A DNA stretch of 34,811 bases from Candidatus Raymondbacteria bacterium RIFOXYA2_FULL_49_16 (GCA_001789205.1 MFYT01000076.1:1-34811), one strand, 5' to 3'; counted from the first letter of the stretch, positions 17,880 to 26,816 are shown. A program made the numbers and translations. Notes: generated from the letters alone by a model not told the origin.

Positions 17880-19256
17880 ATGAAATACGATCTGATAGTA
17901 GCTGGCGCGGGTATTGCGGGATGCTGCTGCGCAATGAAGGTGGCGCAGTCCGGCTGCACTGTCGCGTTACTCGATGCGCGTTCAAGAAATAAAATCGGCC
18001 ATCCCTGGGAAGTCACCATCGATGAGAACGTCTTTGGGACCGCTGGTATTAAACTGCCGGACCGGGAATTGTGGGAAGAACGGCCGGAATATACGGTTTT
18101 TTACGCCAAGGACATTAATCTTTCGGCAAAAGTTCATTACGATACTTTCCACAATTTCACCATCCGCCACGAAGCGCTGAATACGCTGCTGCTTGAGCGT
18201 GCGATAAAAAGCGGCGTCCATTTTCTGGGCGGTCACGAGATCGAAGACCTGATCATCGATGGGAATACCGTGTGCGGGATCAGGGGCGTCCAAAACCGCT
18301 TTCTCGTCAAACGTCCCTTTGAACTGCGCGGTAAAATCATCGCTGACTGCACTGGCGTCAATGCCTGCCTGAGGAAAAAGACCCCTCGCGAATTCAATAT
18401 CAAACACGATGTCCGCATCCAGGATTTCGCCTCAGCCTGGCAGGAAGTGCACCAATTGAAGAATACGCCCGGGACCCGGTTTGGGTCAGAGGTTTTTTTC
18501 CAGCCCGGCGTCTGCTTCACCCGCATTGGCAAATACCACGCCTATACCACAGTGCACATGCGCAGGAACAATACGGTGAATCTGATCTTCGGTACTTCGG
18601 TCTCCGAGTCGCGGCCAGCCTATTTCCTGTGCAAGGACTATGTAAAAAGCGCGCCCAACCTGGGAAAGAGGCTGGGAGGCGGAGGCGCCATGATCCCTCT
18701 GCGCAGGGGTTTGGACAATTTGGTGGGAAATGGTTTTATCCTTGCCGGCGACAGCGCGTGCCAGGTCATTCCAACCATGGGAAGCGGTGTGGCTTCGTCT
18801 TTGACGGCCGCCAGTATCGCGGCGCGCACCATTGTCAGCGCGATCAACAGCGGTGATGTCTCCCGGCGCAGCCTCTGGCAATACAATGCCGAATACCAGG
18901 GCGGCCTTGGGGCCATTCTTGCCAGTTATGATATTATAAGGCGTTTTATCCAGAGTCTTTCCATGGATGAAATGGAGAGACTTTTCGCGGCAGGGCTGGT
19001 CAACGACAATACTTTTGTAAAAACGTATTCAACAGCGCACATTTCACACCATATCGGCGATGTTCTGGATAAAATCGGGAGGATATTTGCCCATCCCGGC
19101 CTTCTTCCCGTGGTGCTCAGGTTCAGGCAGGCGCTCGATGATTCCAAGAAAGCGCTGTTTTTGTACCAGGAATACCCAAAACAGTACGATGAACGCGTTT
19201 TTATCGAATGGCAGGAAAAGACCAACCAACTTTTTTCAAAATACAGGACTTTCTAA
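17880..19256 (+). CDS. FAD-dependent oxidoreductase, geranylgeranyl-reductase-like
   Basis: A 458-residue flavoprotein. The N-terminal dinucleotide-binding motif is GAGIAG (residues 9-14, within DLIVAGAGIAGCC). IIADCTG is at about 153-159, and the FAD-pyrophosphate GDSACQVIPTMGSG motif is at about 290-303. This layout matches the PHBH-fold geranylgeranyl reductase/FixC-like family, which reduces isoprenoid double bonds or carries electrons. I do not see the YxWxFP-type substrate motif of well-known geranylgeranyl reductases, so the substrate is open. It sits two bases after the Fe-S aldo/keto reductase, a possible electron donor, and nine bases before aconitase. Confidence 0.85.
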   Translation: MKYDLIVAGAGIAGCCCAMKVAQSGCTVALLDARSRNKIGHPWEVTIDENVFGTAGIKLPDRELWEERPEYTVFYAKDINLSAKVHYDTFHNFTIRHEALNTLLLERAIKSGVHFLGGHEIEDLIIDGNTVCGIRGVQNRFLVKRPFELRGKIIADCTGVNACLRKKTPREFNIKHDVRIQDFASAWQEVHQLKNTPGTRFGSEVFFQPGVCFTRIGKYHAYTTVHMRRNNTVNLIFGTSVSESRPAYFLCKDYVKSAPNLGKRLGGGGAMIPLRRGLDNLVGNGFILAGDSACQVIPTMGSGVASSLTAASIAARTIVSAINSGDVSRRSLWQYNAEYQGGLGAILASYDIIRRFIQSLSMDEMERLFAAGLVNDNTFVKTYSTAHISHHIGDVLDKIGRIFAHPGLLPVVLRFRQALDDSKKALFLYQEYPKQYDERVFIEWQEKTNQLFSKYRTF

Positions 19257-19265
19257 CCGGAGAAG

Positions 19266-21500
19266 ATGCATATGGTCCACGATATAGCCATGATCAGGGA
19301 AGTGTATGCCAGGATGGGAGGGCGTTTGGCGGCCGCGCGCGCGCTTTTCAACAGGCCCCTTACGTTCGCGGAAAAAATCCTCTGTGTTCATTTTGCCCAG
19401 ACGCCCGCGAGTGCGCCTGTCCGCAAGGAGACCTATGTCTATCTTACCCCTGACAGGGTGGCCATGCAGGACGCCACAGCGCAGATGGCGCTTCTTCAGT
19501 TCATGCATGCGGGCCGCGCGCGCACAGCAGTACCGGCAACGGTCCATTGCGACCATCTGGTGCGTACCGAACATGGCGCTGGCCGCGACCTTGAGCGCGC
19601 CCTTGCGGAAAACGACGAAGTCTATGGTTTTCTGCGGAGCATTACCCGAAAATACGGTATCGGTTTCTGGAAGCCTGGAGCAGGGATTATTCACCAGATA
19701 GTGCTCGAGAACTACGCTTTTCCCGGCGGTCTCATGATTGGCACTGATTCGCATACGCCCAATGCGGGCGGTTTGGGCATGGCTGGCGTGGGTGTTGGCG
19801 GCGCAGATGCTGTGGATGTGATGGCGGGAATGCCATGGGAAGTGAAATGGCCGGGCATCATTGGCGTCCGGCTGACGGGCAGACTACAGACCTGGACCTC
19901 TCCCAAGGATGTTATCCTCTATCTTCTTGGAAAATTATCGGTCAAGGGCGGTACCGGAAAAATTGTGGAATACTACGGTGAAGGTGCTTCAGCGATCAGC
20001 TGCACTGGCAAGGCCACTATTGCCAATATGGGCGCTGAATTGGGCGCCACCTGTTCGCTCTTTCCCTTTGATGCAAAAATGGCTGTATTTTTACAGGCCA
20101 CCGGCAGACAAGAGGTTGCGGCGCTTGCGGACAAGCATTCCGCGATGCTTACAGCTGATCCTGAAGTCCTGGTGCAGCCTGAAGCGTTTTACGACACTGT
20201 CATTGAAATTGATCTTTCCACACTGGAACCGCAGGTAGTTGGACCGCATACACCTGATCTTGCCCGGCCCATTTCAAAGCTCAGGGAAGAGGCGCGGATC
20301 AACGGCTATCCTGAAGAACTTAGTGCAGGCCTGGTGGGCAGCTGCACCAATGCCTCGTACGAGGATCTTGGCAAGGCGGCGCATGTGGCCGCACAGGCGC
20401 TGAAGGCCGGGGTGAAATCACAAGCGGCCTTTTATATTACGCCAGGGTCTGAACTTATCAGGGCCACGGCTGAACGCGACGGATATCTGGCCACGCTGAC
20501 CGCGTTTGGCGGTATGGTATGCGCCAATGCGTGCGGCCAGTGCATTGGTCAGTGGACAAGAAACGATCCTGCAAAAGAACGGAAAAACTCAATTGTAACC
20601 ACTTTTAACCGGAATTTCGCGAAACGGAATGATGGCAGTCCCAATACCCTGGCGTTTATCGCAAGTCCCGAATTGGTCACTGCCATGGCAGCCTCGGGCC
20701 AGCTCACTTTTAATCCCAATGAAGAGACAATCGAAACCGCGAATGGAACCAGGATTAAGCTGGCGCCCCCTGCTGCGGCTGAACTGCCTTTGCGTGGATT
20801 TGTGCAGAGTACCGAAGGTTTGGTACAACCGCATGGCAGTACTGAAAAAGTTGATGTGCGGCCCGGAAGCGAGCGGTTGCAGCTTTTAGAACCATTTGCC
20901 CCCTGGGATGGAAAAGACCTGTCAGACCTTTCCGTGCTCTTGAAGATAAAGGGTAAATGTACTACCGACCATATTTCCCCCGCTGGCCCATGGTTAAAAT
21001 ATCGCGGTCACCTGGACCATATCAGCGACAACATGCTCACAGCCGCGACCAATGCCTTTACCGGCAAACCTGCCAAAGAGGCGCCGCAAAACGCCCGTGC
21101 GCTCAAGGCAGCGGGCAGAGGATGGGTGGTAATCGGCGACGAGAACTATGGCGAAGGATCGAGTCGCGAGCATGCCGCCATGTCGCCCCGGTTTTTAGGA
21201 TGCAGGGCTGTTATCGCAAAGAGCTTTGCCCGTATTCATGAGACAAACCTGAAAAAACAGGGGATTTTGCCGTTGACGTTTTCGGATCCCGGGGATTATG
21301 ATAAGGTTCGCGCTGACGATATGGTGGCCATTGAAGGTATTGTTTCGCTTATACCGGGTAAAAACCTGGAAATGGTTCTCAGGCATGCAAACGGCGGCAT
21401 GGATAGAATTTCACTTGCCCATACTTTGTCCACGCCCCAGATTGAATGGTTCAAGGCAGGTTCAGCCTTAAACTTAATCGCCCAGCAACAGTGTTGTTGA
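19266..21500 (+). CDS. aconitate hydratase, mitochondrial-type
   Basis: A 744-residue aconitase that isomerises citrate and isocitrate in the TCA cycle (cytoplasmic). The 4Fe-4S ligands are Cys360 (GLVGSCTNASYED), Cys423 and Cys426 (ANACGQCIGQW). The active-site stretch DSHTPNAGGLG begins at about residue 161. The swivel-domain motif GDENYGEGSSREHAA near the C-terminus is conserved. Length and domain order match the mitochondrial-type branch (about 750-780 residues) rather than AcnA or AcnB of enterics. A GGAGA lies just upstream; a second ATG two codons in is equally possible. It is the third gene of the reductase operon. The C-terminus ends in Cys-Cys, which is unremarkable for function. 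Confidence 0.96.
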   Translation: MHMVHDIAMIREVYARMGGRLAAARALFNRPLTFAEKILCVHFAQTPASAPVRKETYVYLTPDRVAMQDATAQMALLQFMHAGRARTAVPATVHCDHLVRTEHGAGRDLERALAENDEVYGFLRSITRKYGIGFWKPGAGIIHQIVLENYAFPGGLMIGTDSHTPNAGGLGMAGVGVGGADAVDVMAGMPWEVKWPGIIGVRLTGRLQTWTSPKDVILYLLGKLSVKGGTGKIVEYYGEGASAISCTGKATIANMGAELGATCSLFPFDAKMAVFLQATGRQEVAALADKHSAMLTADPEVLVQPEAFYDTVIEIDLSTLEPQVVGPHTPDLARPISKLREEARINGYPEELSAGLVGSCTNASYEDLGKAAHVAAQALKAGVKSQAAFYITPGSELIRATAERDGYLATLTAFGGMVCANACGQCIGQWTRNDPAKERKNSIVTTFNRNFAKRNDGSPNTLAFIASPELVTAMAASGQLTFNPNEETIETANGTRIKLAPPAAAELPLRGFVQSTEGLVQPHGSTEKVDVRPGSERLQLLEPFAPWDGKDLSDLSVLLKIKGKCTTDHISPAGPWLKYRGHLDHISDNMLTAATNAFTGKPAKEAPQNARALKAAGRGWVVIGDENYGEGSSREHAAMSPRFLGCRAVIAKSFARIHETNLKKQGILPLTFSDPGDYDKVRADDMVAIEGIVSLIPGKNLEMVLRHANGGMDRISLAHTLSTPQIEWFKAGSALNLIAQQQCC

Positions 21501-21520
21501 TAGGTGGGGATTCATAAAAA

Positions 21521-21550
21521 AAAGGGAGGACGTACAAACGCCCTCCCTTT
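21521..21550 (-). terminator. intrinsic terminator for the DNRLRE-like gene
   Basis: Inverted repeat AAAGGGAGG / CCTCCCTTT with a 12-base loop. On the minus strand the stem is followed by eight T residues (the A run at 21516-21523), a textbook terminator. On the plus strand only TTT follows, so it would be weaker for the aconitase operon. Confidence 0.85.
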
Positions 21551-21573
21551 AAAAATATTACCGGATTATTACG

Positions 21574-22473
21574 TTATTTCTGCAGCATCAGTTTGATCGC
21601 CTGGTTCTGATTGTTCGATGTTAACTTGGCTATATAGGTACCAGAAGGCAGGTTGGCCGTATTCCATTCAAATCTGCTGCCTGTGATGTTATTGAAATTT
21701 CCAACAACCTTTCCCGACATATTGAAAATCATTATACCAGCGGAAGAAACCGGCCGGGCGAATTGCAGTGTTGTGGTCGGGTTGAAGGGGTTAGGAAAGG
21801 CGGCCACATTGCAGATCGCGGCTGTTCTTTTACCTTCTGCATGGACTTCCTGGGAGTAACACCAGAGCATTGGGCCGTTGCCGCTTTCCTTGGACCAGAA
21901 GTGGTTGTTGATGCCGGACGATCCTTGATCGAAGATTACAATGCCTTTATAGACGCCGCTAATGAGACCTTGCAATATCTGGCCGGAAACCGGAAAGACA
22001 TGGAACTCCAGTTCTTGCTTTTGTCCGTTATAAATAACAGGATCCATCTGCGCGGCGAAATTGGCATTGGGTGTGCTGTTTGGCCAGGGTGTTGTGCCTG
22101 TTTGGTATTGATAACAAGAGCCGTTGGGATCGTTTGATCCGGTTACACCTGATCCTTCAAACCAATCGCAGGTTATGCCAGCGACAACCGCGTTATAGCT
22201 CATAAGAGTTGTATCTCCGGCAGTTGCGGTATTTGAAAGTATGATACTACCCGCCATGGGCGTAAAACCGATCAATGACATGTCCCAATTAGTCATTAGG
22301 ACGCCCTGGTTGTTTGATTTTATGCGTACAAAACTTTTTCCACCCCAGTTTTTGTCCTGGTCTGTGCCTGCTTCAAGGTAGTTGTCCCCGGTGATAATCC
22401 CAATCATGCTGTCGATTTGAGAGAAAGCCGATGTTGCGCAAACCAGAAGAATCGCCGCAAAGAACTGTTTCAT
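21574..22473 (-). CDS. secreted DNRLRE-like protein with T9SS-type sorting domain
   Basis: A 299-residue secreted protein. The Sec signal peptide ends near residue 18 (TSAFS-Q). Residues about 25-205 look like a DNRLRE-type beta-sandwich, as found on surface and carbohydrate-active proteins (YLEAGTDQDKNWGGKSF motif, then SLIGF and DWFEGSGVTG). The C-terminal 80 residues form a T9SS type A-like sorting domain (FPNPFNPTTTLQF at about 226-238, ending AIKLMLQK). No catalytic residues are recognised; adhesion or a structural role is a guess. Start supported by GGGAGG upstream. It converges on the aconitase gene, with a strong terminator between. Confidence 0.82.
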   Translation of the reverse strand: MKQFFAAILLVCATSAFSQIDSMIGIITGDNYLEAGTDQDKNWGGKSFVRIKSNNQGVLMTNWDMSLIGFTPMAGSIILSNTATAGDTTLMSYNAVVAGITCDWFEGSGVTGSNDPNGSCYQYQTGTTPWPNSTPNANFAAQMDPVIYNGQKQELEFHVFPVSGQILQGLISGVYKGIVIFDQGSSGINNHFWSKESGNGPMLWCYSQEVHAEGKRTAAICNVAAFPNPFNPTTTLQFARPVSSAGIMIFNMSGKVVGNFNNITGSRFEWNTANLPSGTYIAKLTSNNQNQAIKLMLQK

Positions 22474-22598
22474 TTTTCCTCCCCATCTGAATGAATATTT
22501 AAATTCCTTAATACCACCACGTTAGCGACTCTTTAATATAGTTAATTTATATTAAATTGCACAAATTTACCACTTTTTTTAATCGGATAAACTAAGCG

Positions 22599-22638
22599 AA
22601 AAAAAAGCATGTTTCCTTGTGAGAAACATGCTTTTTTT
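22599..22638 (-). terminator. intrinsic terminator
   Basis: GCATGTTTC and GAAACATGC form a 9-bp stem with a seven-base loop, extended by A and T runs on either side. On the minus strand eight T residues follow the stem. It lies just downstream of the secreted-protein gene ending at 22658. Confidence 0.9.
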
Positions 22639-22657
22639 GAAAACTGGAATGAAGCGG

Positions 22658-23782
22658 TTATTTCATCAGGATCAGTCTTTTGGAAACAACTGAATTGCCA
22701 ACCGTGAGGCGTGAGAAATAGACGCCAGAAGACATGTTCTGCGCGTTCCATACTGTTGAGCCTTTGCCGCTTACGCTGTTTGAATAAACTACTTTGCCGG
22801 CAGAGTTGAAAATCTTCAGCATGCCTTTTAAACCCAGCGTGTTATAGGTAATGGTGGTTGTGGGATTGAAAGGATTGGGATTGTTGTCAATGGCGATTTT
22901 ACCGGCAACTTCAGCTGCTTCATTTTCTACGCTAACCTGGGCAAGAGAGCCGTAAGCAAGAAGGTGCATGGTGTTGCCATCTGTGGTCCAAGGAACGTTT
23001 GCTACTGATACTGCGGTGCCGCCGTGCATTCCATCATAGCCCCCGCCTTCACCAGCGATTCCAGAGGTTTTGCCTGTGTCGCCAACACCAGCTTGTGAGA
23101 GGCAAACAATAGCCCATGCGCTGGTACTGCTGATGTTCTGTAGAATGTAGTTGACCTGATCAGTTACGTCTACCCTGAAAAATTGTTTGTCGAGAAGCGG
23201 GGAAGCATCGCCAGTGGTGCGACCCTGAGGAGAGGTAAAATTAATAATTTCTTCGGCACCGGCAATGGTAAGGTCGTAGCTAAGCGTATTCATGGGATCA
23301 AGGTCGGCCCACACAGCATCGTCGGGCATGGCGTCAGCAGATCCCCACATCATAATGCCAAAAGAGACATCCACAACACCACAACGGATTGCAACAGGGC
23401 CACCATTGCAGAGGGGGCCGTTTCCGCTTGGCCAATCGTCATATTCACCGCGTATAAAAGCGGAATCAACACTGCCGCCGATATTCTCGGTATTGTTTAG
23501 GTCGCCGGAGAAAATAACACCGCACCAGCCCTGATTGTCCAGAGGATTTGAGCCAAAGCTGAAACCTGTACCAGCATAGCCAAGGCCTGTGCTGTTGTTT
23601 GCTGTAACGATTTTTCCTTCGTGGACAAAGGCGTTTGCCGGAAGGTTTGGTCCTGGGTTGTCGGTAAGGCCATACCCATTGGTGGTCGCCTTGTACCAGT
23701 AGACATGCGATCCGCTGGCCAACTGTGCGTAGGTGCAGATGCTCATTGCGAGAACACCTACTGCGATCAGTGCTTTTTTCAT
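22658..23782 (-). CDS. secreted protein of unknown fold with T9SS-type sorting domain
   Basis: A 374-residue secreted protein. Residues 1-20 are a Sec signal peptide (MKKALIAVGVLAMSICTYAQ). The middle (about 25-290) is Gly/Asn/Asp-rich beta-type sequence with several Cys and Trp, probably a beta-sandwich of the kind found on surface proteins, but I recognise no family or catalytic motif. Residues about 301-374 are a T9SS type A-like sorting domain (NPNPFNPTTTITY ... VSKRLILMK). The start was moved 16 codons in from the longest frame, because ATG 23782 begins the signal peptide and follows AGGAGGA. It has a TTGACA promoter and a strong terminator, so it is probably a well-expressed single gene. 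Confidence 0.82.
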   Translation of the reverse strand: MKKALIAVGVLAMSICTYAQLASGSHVYWYKATTNGYGLTDNPGPNLPANAFVHEGKIVTANNSTGLGYAGTGFSFGSNPLDNQGWCGVIFSGDLNNTENIGGSVDSAFIRGEYDDWPSGNGPLCNGGPVAIRCGVVDVSFGIMMWGSADAMPDDAVWADLDPMNTLSYDLTIAGAEEIINFTSPQGRTTGDASPLLDKQFFRVDVTDQVNYILQNISSTSAWAIVCLSQAGVGDTGKTSGIAGEGGGYDGMHGGTAVSVANVPWTTDGNTMHLLAYGSLAQVSVENEAAEVAGKIAIDNNPNPFNPTTTITYNTLGLKGMLKIFNSAGKVVYSNSVSGKGSTVWNAQNMSSGVYFSRLTVGNSVVSKRLILMK

Positions 23783-23862
23783 GTACATCCTCCTCATTTT
23801 GGTTATGTGTTGAATCTTATCTGTTCCCACCCTTAAAGAACAACTAAAATTATTGATATAAA

Positions 23863-23889
23863 ATTATATAATAATATTGGCGGTGTCAA
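23863..23889 (-). promoter_or_regulatory. sigma70-type promoter for the secreted-protein gene
   Basis: On the minus strand a perfect TTGACA (23884-23889) precedes TATAAT (23863-23868) with a 15-base spacer; TAATTT two bases further gives a 17-base spacer. The surrounding AT-rich tract fits a strong promoter, leaving a leader of about 75 bases. Confidence 0.6.
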
Positions 23890-24029
23890 TACCTTTTTCG
23901 AATCTGCCAAGGTCCCTTACGCGATTAATCTAAGCTGAGAGGCTTGAGAATGTTGAAATAGTCGTTTGCGGTCATTGTGTAAATTATTATATTATGAAAT
24001 ATTTTGCATGAAGCAGGAAGGAGTCAGCA

Positions 24030-24346
24030 ATGTTTTATACGTGTCTGAAAATACTTTCAGCATGCCACGTTTTGGTGGCCTTACTCGTATTTCCAGTCAT
24101 TACCTTCGCCCAGGACAGCGTATTTACAGTTGACAGCCATACCCGTGCCTTGTGGCGGTTTAATGAGGGGGGTGGGGATACAGCGTATGATGAGTCGGGG
24201 TACGGGAATCATATGGGTTTAGTTGGAAGTTATGGTATATATCATTCAAGCGATACTTCAGGGATATCTTTTTAGGGATATCTTTTAATGGGGATGTTGG
24301 TTTTGGTAAAGTTCAAAACTTGAATTGGTTGCAACAAATTGAATAG
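24030..24346 (+). pseudogene. LamG-type secreted protein gene, frameshifted and truncated
   Basis: The first 81 codons encode a signal peptide (to about residue 27, ITFAQ) and the start of a LamG/concanavalin-like domain (LWRFNEGGGDTAYDESGYGNH). The frame then stops at a TAG created by a 14-base tandem duplication (24260-24273 and 24274-24287). Removing one copy restores the frame through ISFNGDVGFGKVQNLNWLQQIE to a second stop at 24344-24346. The LamG domain would still be far from complete, so the 3' part has been lost as well. AAGGAG precedes the start, as in an intact gene. I read it as a decaying pseudogene; a short secreted peptide is less likely. Confidence 0.7.
24260..24287 (+). repeat. 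14-bp tandem duplication
   Basis: Two adjacent copies of AGGGATATCTTTT (13 identical bases, then T or A). The duplication shifts the frame by +2 and introduces the TAG that truncates the LamG-type gene. Confidence 0.9.
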
Positions 24347-24387
24347 TTGCTTTTGTTTGTAGAATAAGTCAATTTTTATGGATACTT

Positions 24388-25194
24388 ATGAAAATATTTT
24401 TAATAATTATCAGCGCTCTTAATCTTGCTTTCTCGATGACTGCTCTCAGTCTTTTTCCGGCCTCAAATGAAGTTACAGGCTGGGATGCGGATATGCTTCC
24501 AGGCTGCATACAAGGCACAGCGTTTGATTCCGCCTCTTTGTATTCAAAGATTGATGGTGGTGCGGAGGAATATACTGATAGGGGGATGGTCGATGCGGCT
24601 TTTGGAGGATATTCTGATGGTGTGCTGAAATTGTGTATTGAGATTTATAACCAAACCACCGAGGCGAATGCTAAGGCTTTGTACGCTTTTTTTGGGGCCG
24701 GAGAATATCGGACGTATCCAAATATCGGTGACAGCGCTCGGATCGATACATCATTACCGTTCGATCTTGTACTCGAATGCATCCAGGATTCATTTTTCTG
24801 CAGGATCAGAATTGGGTATATTTCTCCAGAGTACGAGGCAGTTGCATTGGATTTTGCGCAAACCATAATGGCGCATGCCATAAGCGTTGAGCAAGGGTTG
24901 ACTGTTAAAAGAGATGCTATCCAGCTATTATCGTGTTTTCCCGATCCGGTAATACATGGATGCGTGTTCACTGCGCAGGCGAGAGGAGAACAATTCGCAC
25001 CAATACCTCTCTTGAAAATTTATAATTGTTCCGGCCAGTTGGTAAGCCAGCTTTCAGGTTCATTGAACAGGGGAGTTTATTCTTTCGTTTGGAAGGGCAA
25101 AGTTGGAGACGGGATGCGTCCGGCTCCTGGTATTTTTGTTGCAACAATACAGATTGGCGGTCAGCGCTTAATCAAGCGGTTTGTGCTCAAGTAA
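24388..25194 (+). CDS. exported DUF6599-like protein with sorting-type tail
   Basis: A 268-residue exported protein with a short signal peptide (about 1-18). Residues about 20-165 resemble DUF6599 (SLFPASNEVTGWD, LYSKIDGGAEEYTDRG, AFGGY). They are clearly paralogous to the protein at 28819-29307 in this window. Residues about 178-268 form a sorting-type or FlgD-like Ig tail (FPDPVIHGC, GVYSFVWKG, PGIFVATIQ, ending LIKRFVLK), a divergent relative of the T9SS tails nearby. Function is unknown; the family is found in exported proteins. Only a weak GGA precedes the start. It ends six bases from the convergent DUF362 gene. Family assignment is by motif recognition and is moderate. Confidence 0.75.
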   Translation: MKIFLIIISALNLAFSMTALSLFPASNEVTGWDADMLPGCIQGTAFDSASLYSKIDGGAEEYTDRGMVDAAFGGYSDGVLKLCIEIYNQTTEANAKALYAFFGAGEYRTYPNIGDSARIDTSLPFDLVLECIQDSFFCRIRIGYISPEYEAVALDFAQTIMAHAISVEQGLTVKRDAIQLLSCFPDPVIHGCVFTAQARGEQFAPIPLLKIYNCSGQLVSQLSGSLNRGVYSFVWKGKVGDGMRPAPGIFVATIQIGGQRLIKRFVLK

Positions 25195-25200
25195 TGCTAC

Positions 25201-26670
25201 CTAAATCAGTGTAATCGTATTACTCAGGATTTTCGTTCCCAGGTTGACGCTAACAACATAGCGGCCTGGAACCGCCCGCTTGCCGCGTGAATTGACCCCG
25301 GTCCATACGACCCGGTTGTTTATCCCAAGTATAGAAACTTCTTTACGCCAGATGATTTGACCTTTAATATCAGAGATTTCGACCACTGCCTGTTTTTGAT
25401 GGCTGTTTTGGGGTGCCAGGAAGTCGATATAGGCGTTTGGCGAAACGGGATTTGGATTTACCTGCATGGCGGCCTTTTCTTTCGAAGCGCTTGAGCTAAA
25501 CTTTTCACTTCCTGAATTTGTGATGACGCCGTTGATTATCTCACGATAATCCATATCTGCTTCGTCGATAATTCCAATATTATAGGGTGACGCACTCAGG
25601 CTGCTTGTTTTGCCAGCAGATGCTCTGAGATAATTAGGCATATCAGAAACATTATAGGTCTGGTTAAACTGCAATTTTCGCACTTTTACGCCGTGAAATT
25701 CGGCCGTGACCGGATCAGTACTCATAATTACGGTGTTCGGCCTGGTATCAGCAGTTGCTGGGTCTTTTGTCTGGGCATATATGAGAAAAGAATTAGCAGA
25801 AGCACTGGGTGAGGAGCCATAATGCCCATAAATGCTACAGAACGCAGTAAGAACTGTCTTGTTGTATACAGGTCCCACGCAATTGATGTCCCTGAGATAT
25901 GCGGGACAGCTGCTCGGGTCGGCAAAGGGATCGCCGGTCGAGTGGAAGTCTGTAGGGTAAGTGCCGTAATGGCTTTTAAATCCCATGGTATAGGATTCGG
26001 CATAAGTGCTATGACCGCGCAACGTGGGAATGTTTATCAGAAAATCACAATTATACAGCGTGTTAGAATATGGCCGATTACGCGCCCCAGCATCGTCTCC
26101 AGTACGGGTTGTCTGGCTGTCACTGGGAACCAGATTAACGTCTGGAAAATTTGTTGAGGTAAATCCTTTATTGGCCCAATCCGCACTTGCGTTTCCATCG
26201 TAAATATAAATACGATTTGCTGGAAAGTTGCCGCCAGGCAGGGACATTAGTTTTAGACCCTCAACAATTCCTTTGACTAGGAATGGATGTGGAGGAATTG
26301 TGGTGTCGGTCAGAATATTTATTTTAATGGCGATACGGCTGGTGACGCTCAGTGTTGCAGGAAAAATTGCTTTCCATGCTTCGCCAACATCCTGTATGCC
26401 GGTTAACAGCCTAATTGAATTGTCTATCATAGCCATCATTGTTGTTTCATCGGACAAAGTACCCCCGGTTTGATTGCAGGTTGGGTGTGGGTTGATTCTG
26501 TTTTCGTAGTTGAGTACCACTCTGCCAGGCCAGATGTTCAGCGGACTGGGGCTTGCCGGAACTTCTTTTGATGAAAGGCCAACAATTGCAGGAACAAGCG
26601 TAGAGGCCGCTGTTGCTGAGGCGCCGGTTTTTAAAAACGACCTTCGTGAGATTTTACCAGGACATTTCAT
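25201..26670 (-). CDS. Tat-exported DUF362 protein with T9SS-type sorting tail
   Basis: A 489-residue protein. The N-terminus has a twin-arginine signal (SRRSFLK, Arg9-Arg10) and an Ala/Thr-rich hydrophobic stretch to about residue 38, so it is predicted to be folded before export, possibly with a cofactor. Residues about 95-370 resemble the DUF362 domain (IAIKINILTD, PHPFLVKGIVEGL, CDFLINIPTLRGH, MGFKSHYGTYP). The extra ferredoxin domain seen in some DUF362 proteins is missing. Residues 403-489 form a sorting/FlgD-Ig-like tail (NPNPVSPNAYIDF ... GTKILSNTITLI) whose last residues lack the usual Lys/Arg. GGAG lies upstream of the start. The cofactor and reaction are unknown. Confidence 0.82.
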   Translation of the reverse strand: MKCPGKISRRSFLKTGASATAASTLVPAIVGLSSKEVPASPSPLNIWPGRVVLNYENRINPHPTCNQTGGTLSDETTMMAMIDNSIRLLTGIQDVGEAWKAIFPATLSVTSRIAIKINILTDTTIPPHPFLVKGIVEGLKLMSLPGGNFPANRIYIYDGNASADWANKGFTSTNFPDVNLVPSDSQTTRTGDDAGARNRPYSNTLYNCDFLINIPTLRGHSTYAESYTMGFKSHYGTYPTDFHSTGDPFADPSSCPAYLRDINCVGPVYNKTVLTAFCSIYGHYGSSPSASANSFLIYAQTKDPATADTRPNTVIMSTDPVTAEFHGVKVRKLQFNQTYNVSDMPNYLRASAGKTSSLSASPYNIGIIDEADMDYREIINGVITNSGSEKFSSSASKEKAAMQVNPNPVSPNAYIDFLAPQNSHQKQAVVEISDIKGQIIWRKEVSILGINNRVVWTGVNSRGKRAVPGRYVVSVNLGTKILSNTITLI

Positions 26671-26816
26671 ATTTTACTCCTTCGATTAATTCCATAGATT
26701 AATAATTAGTCGCGGAAACAGTTAAAAAGTTCATTCCCCCCGGAACAAACTGAACATATGGAAATATATATAAAAAAGTACATGAAAGATAGGGACTTTT
26801 GTTATTTTATATTATT

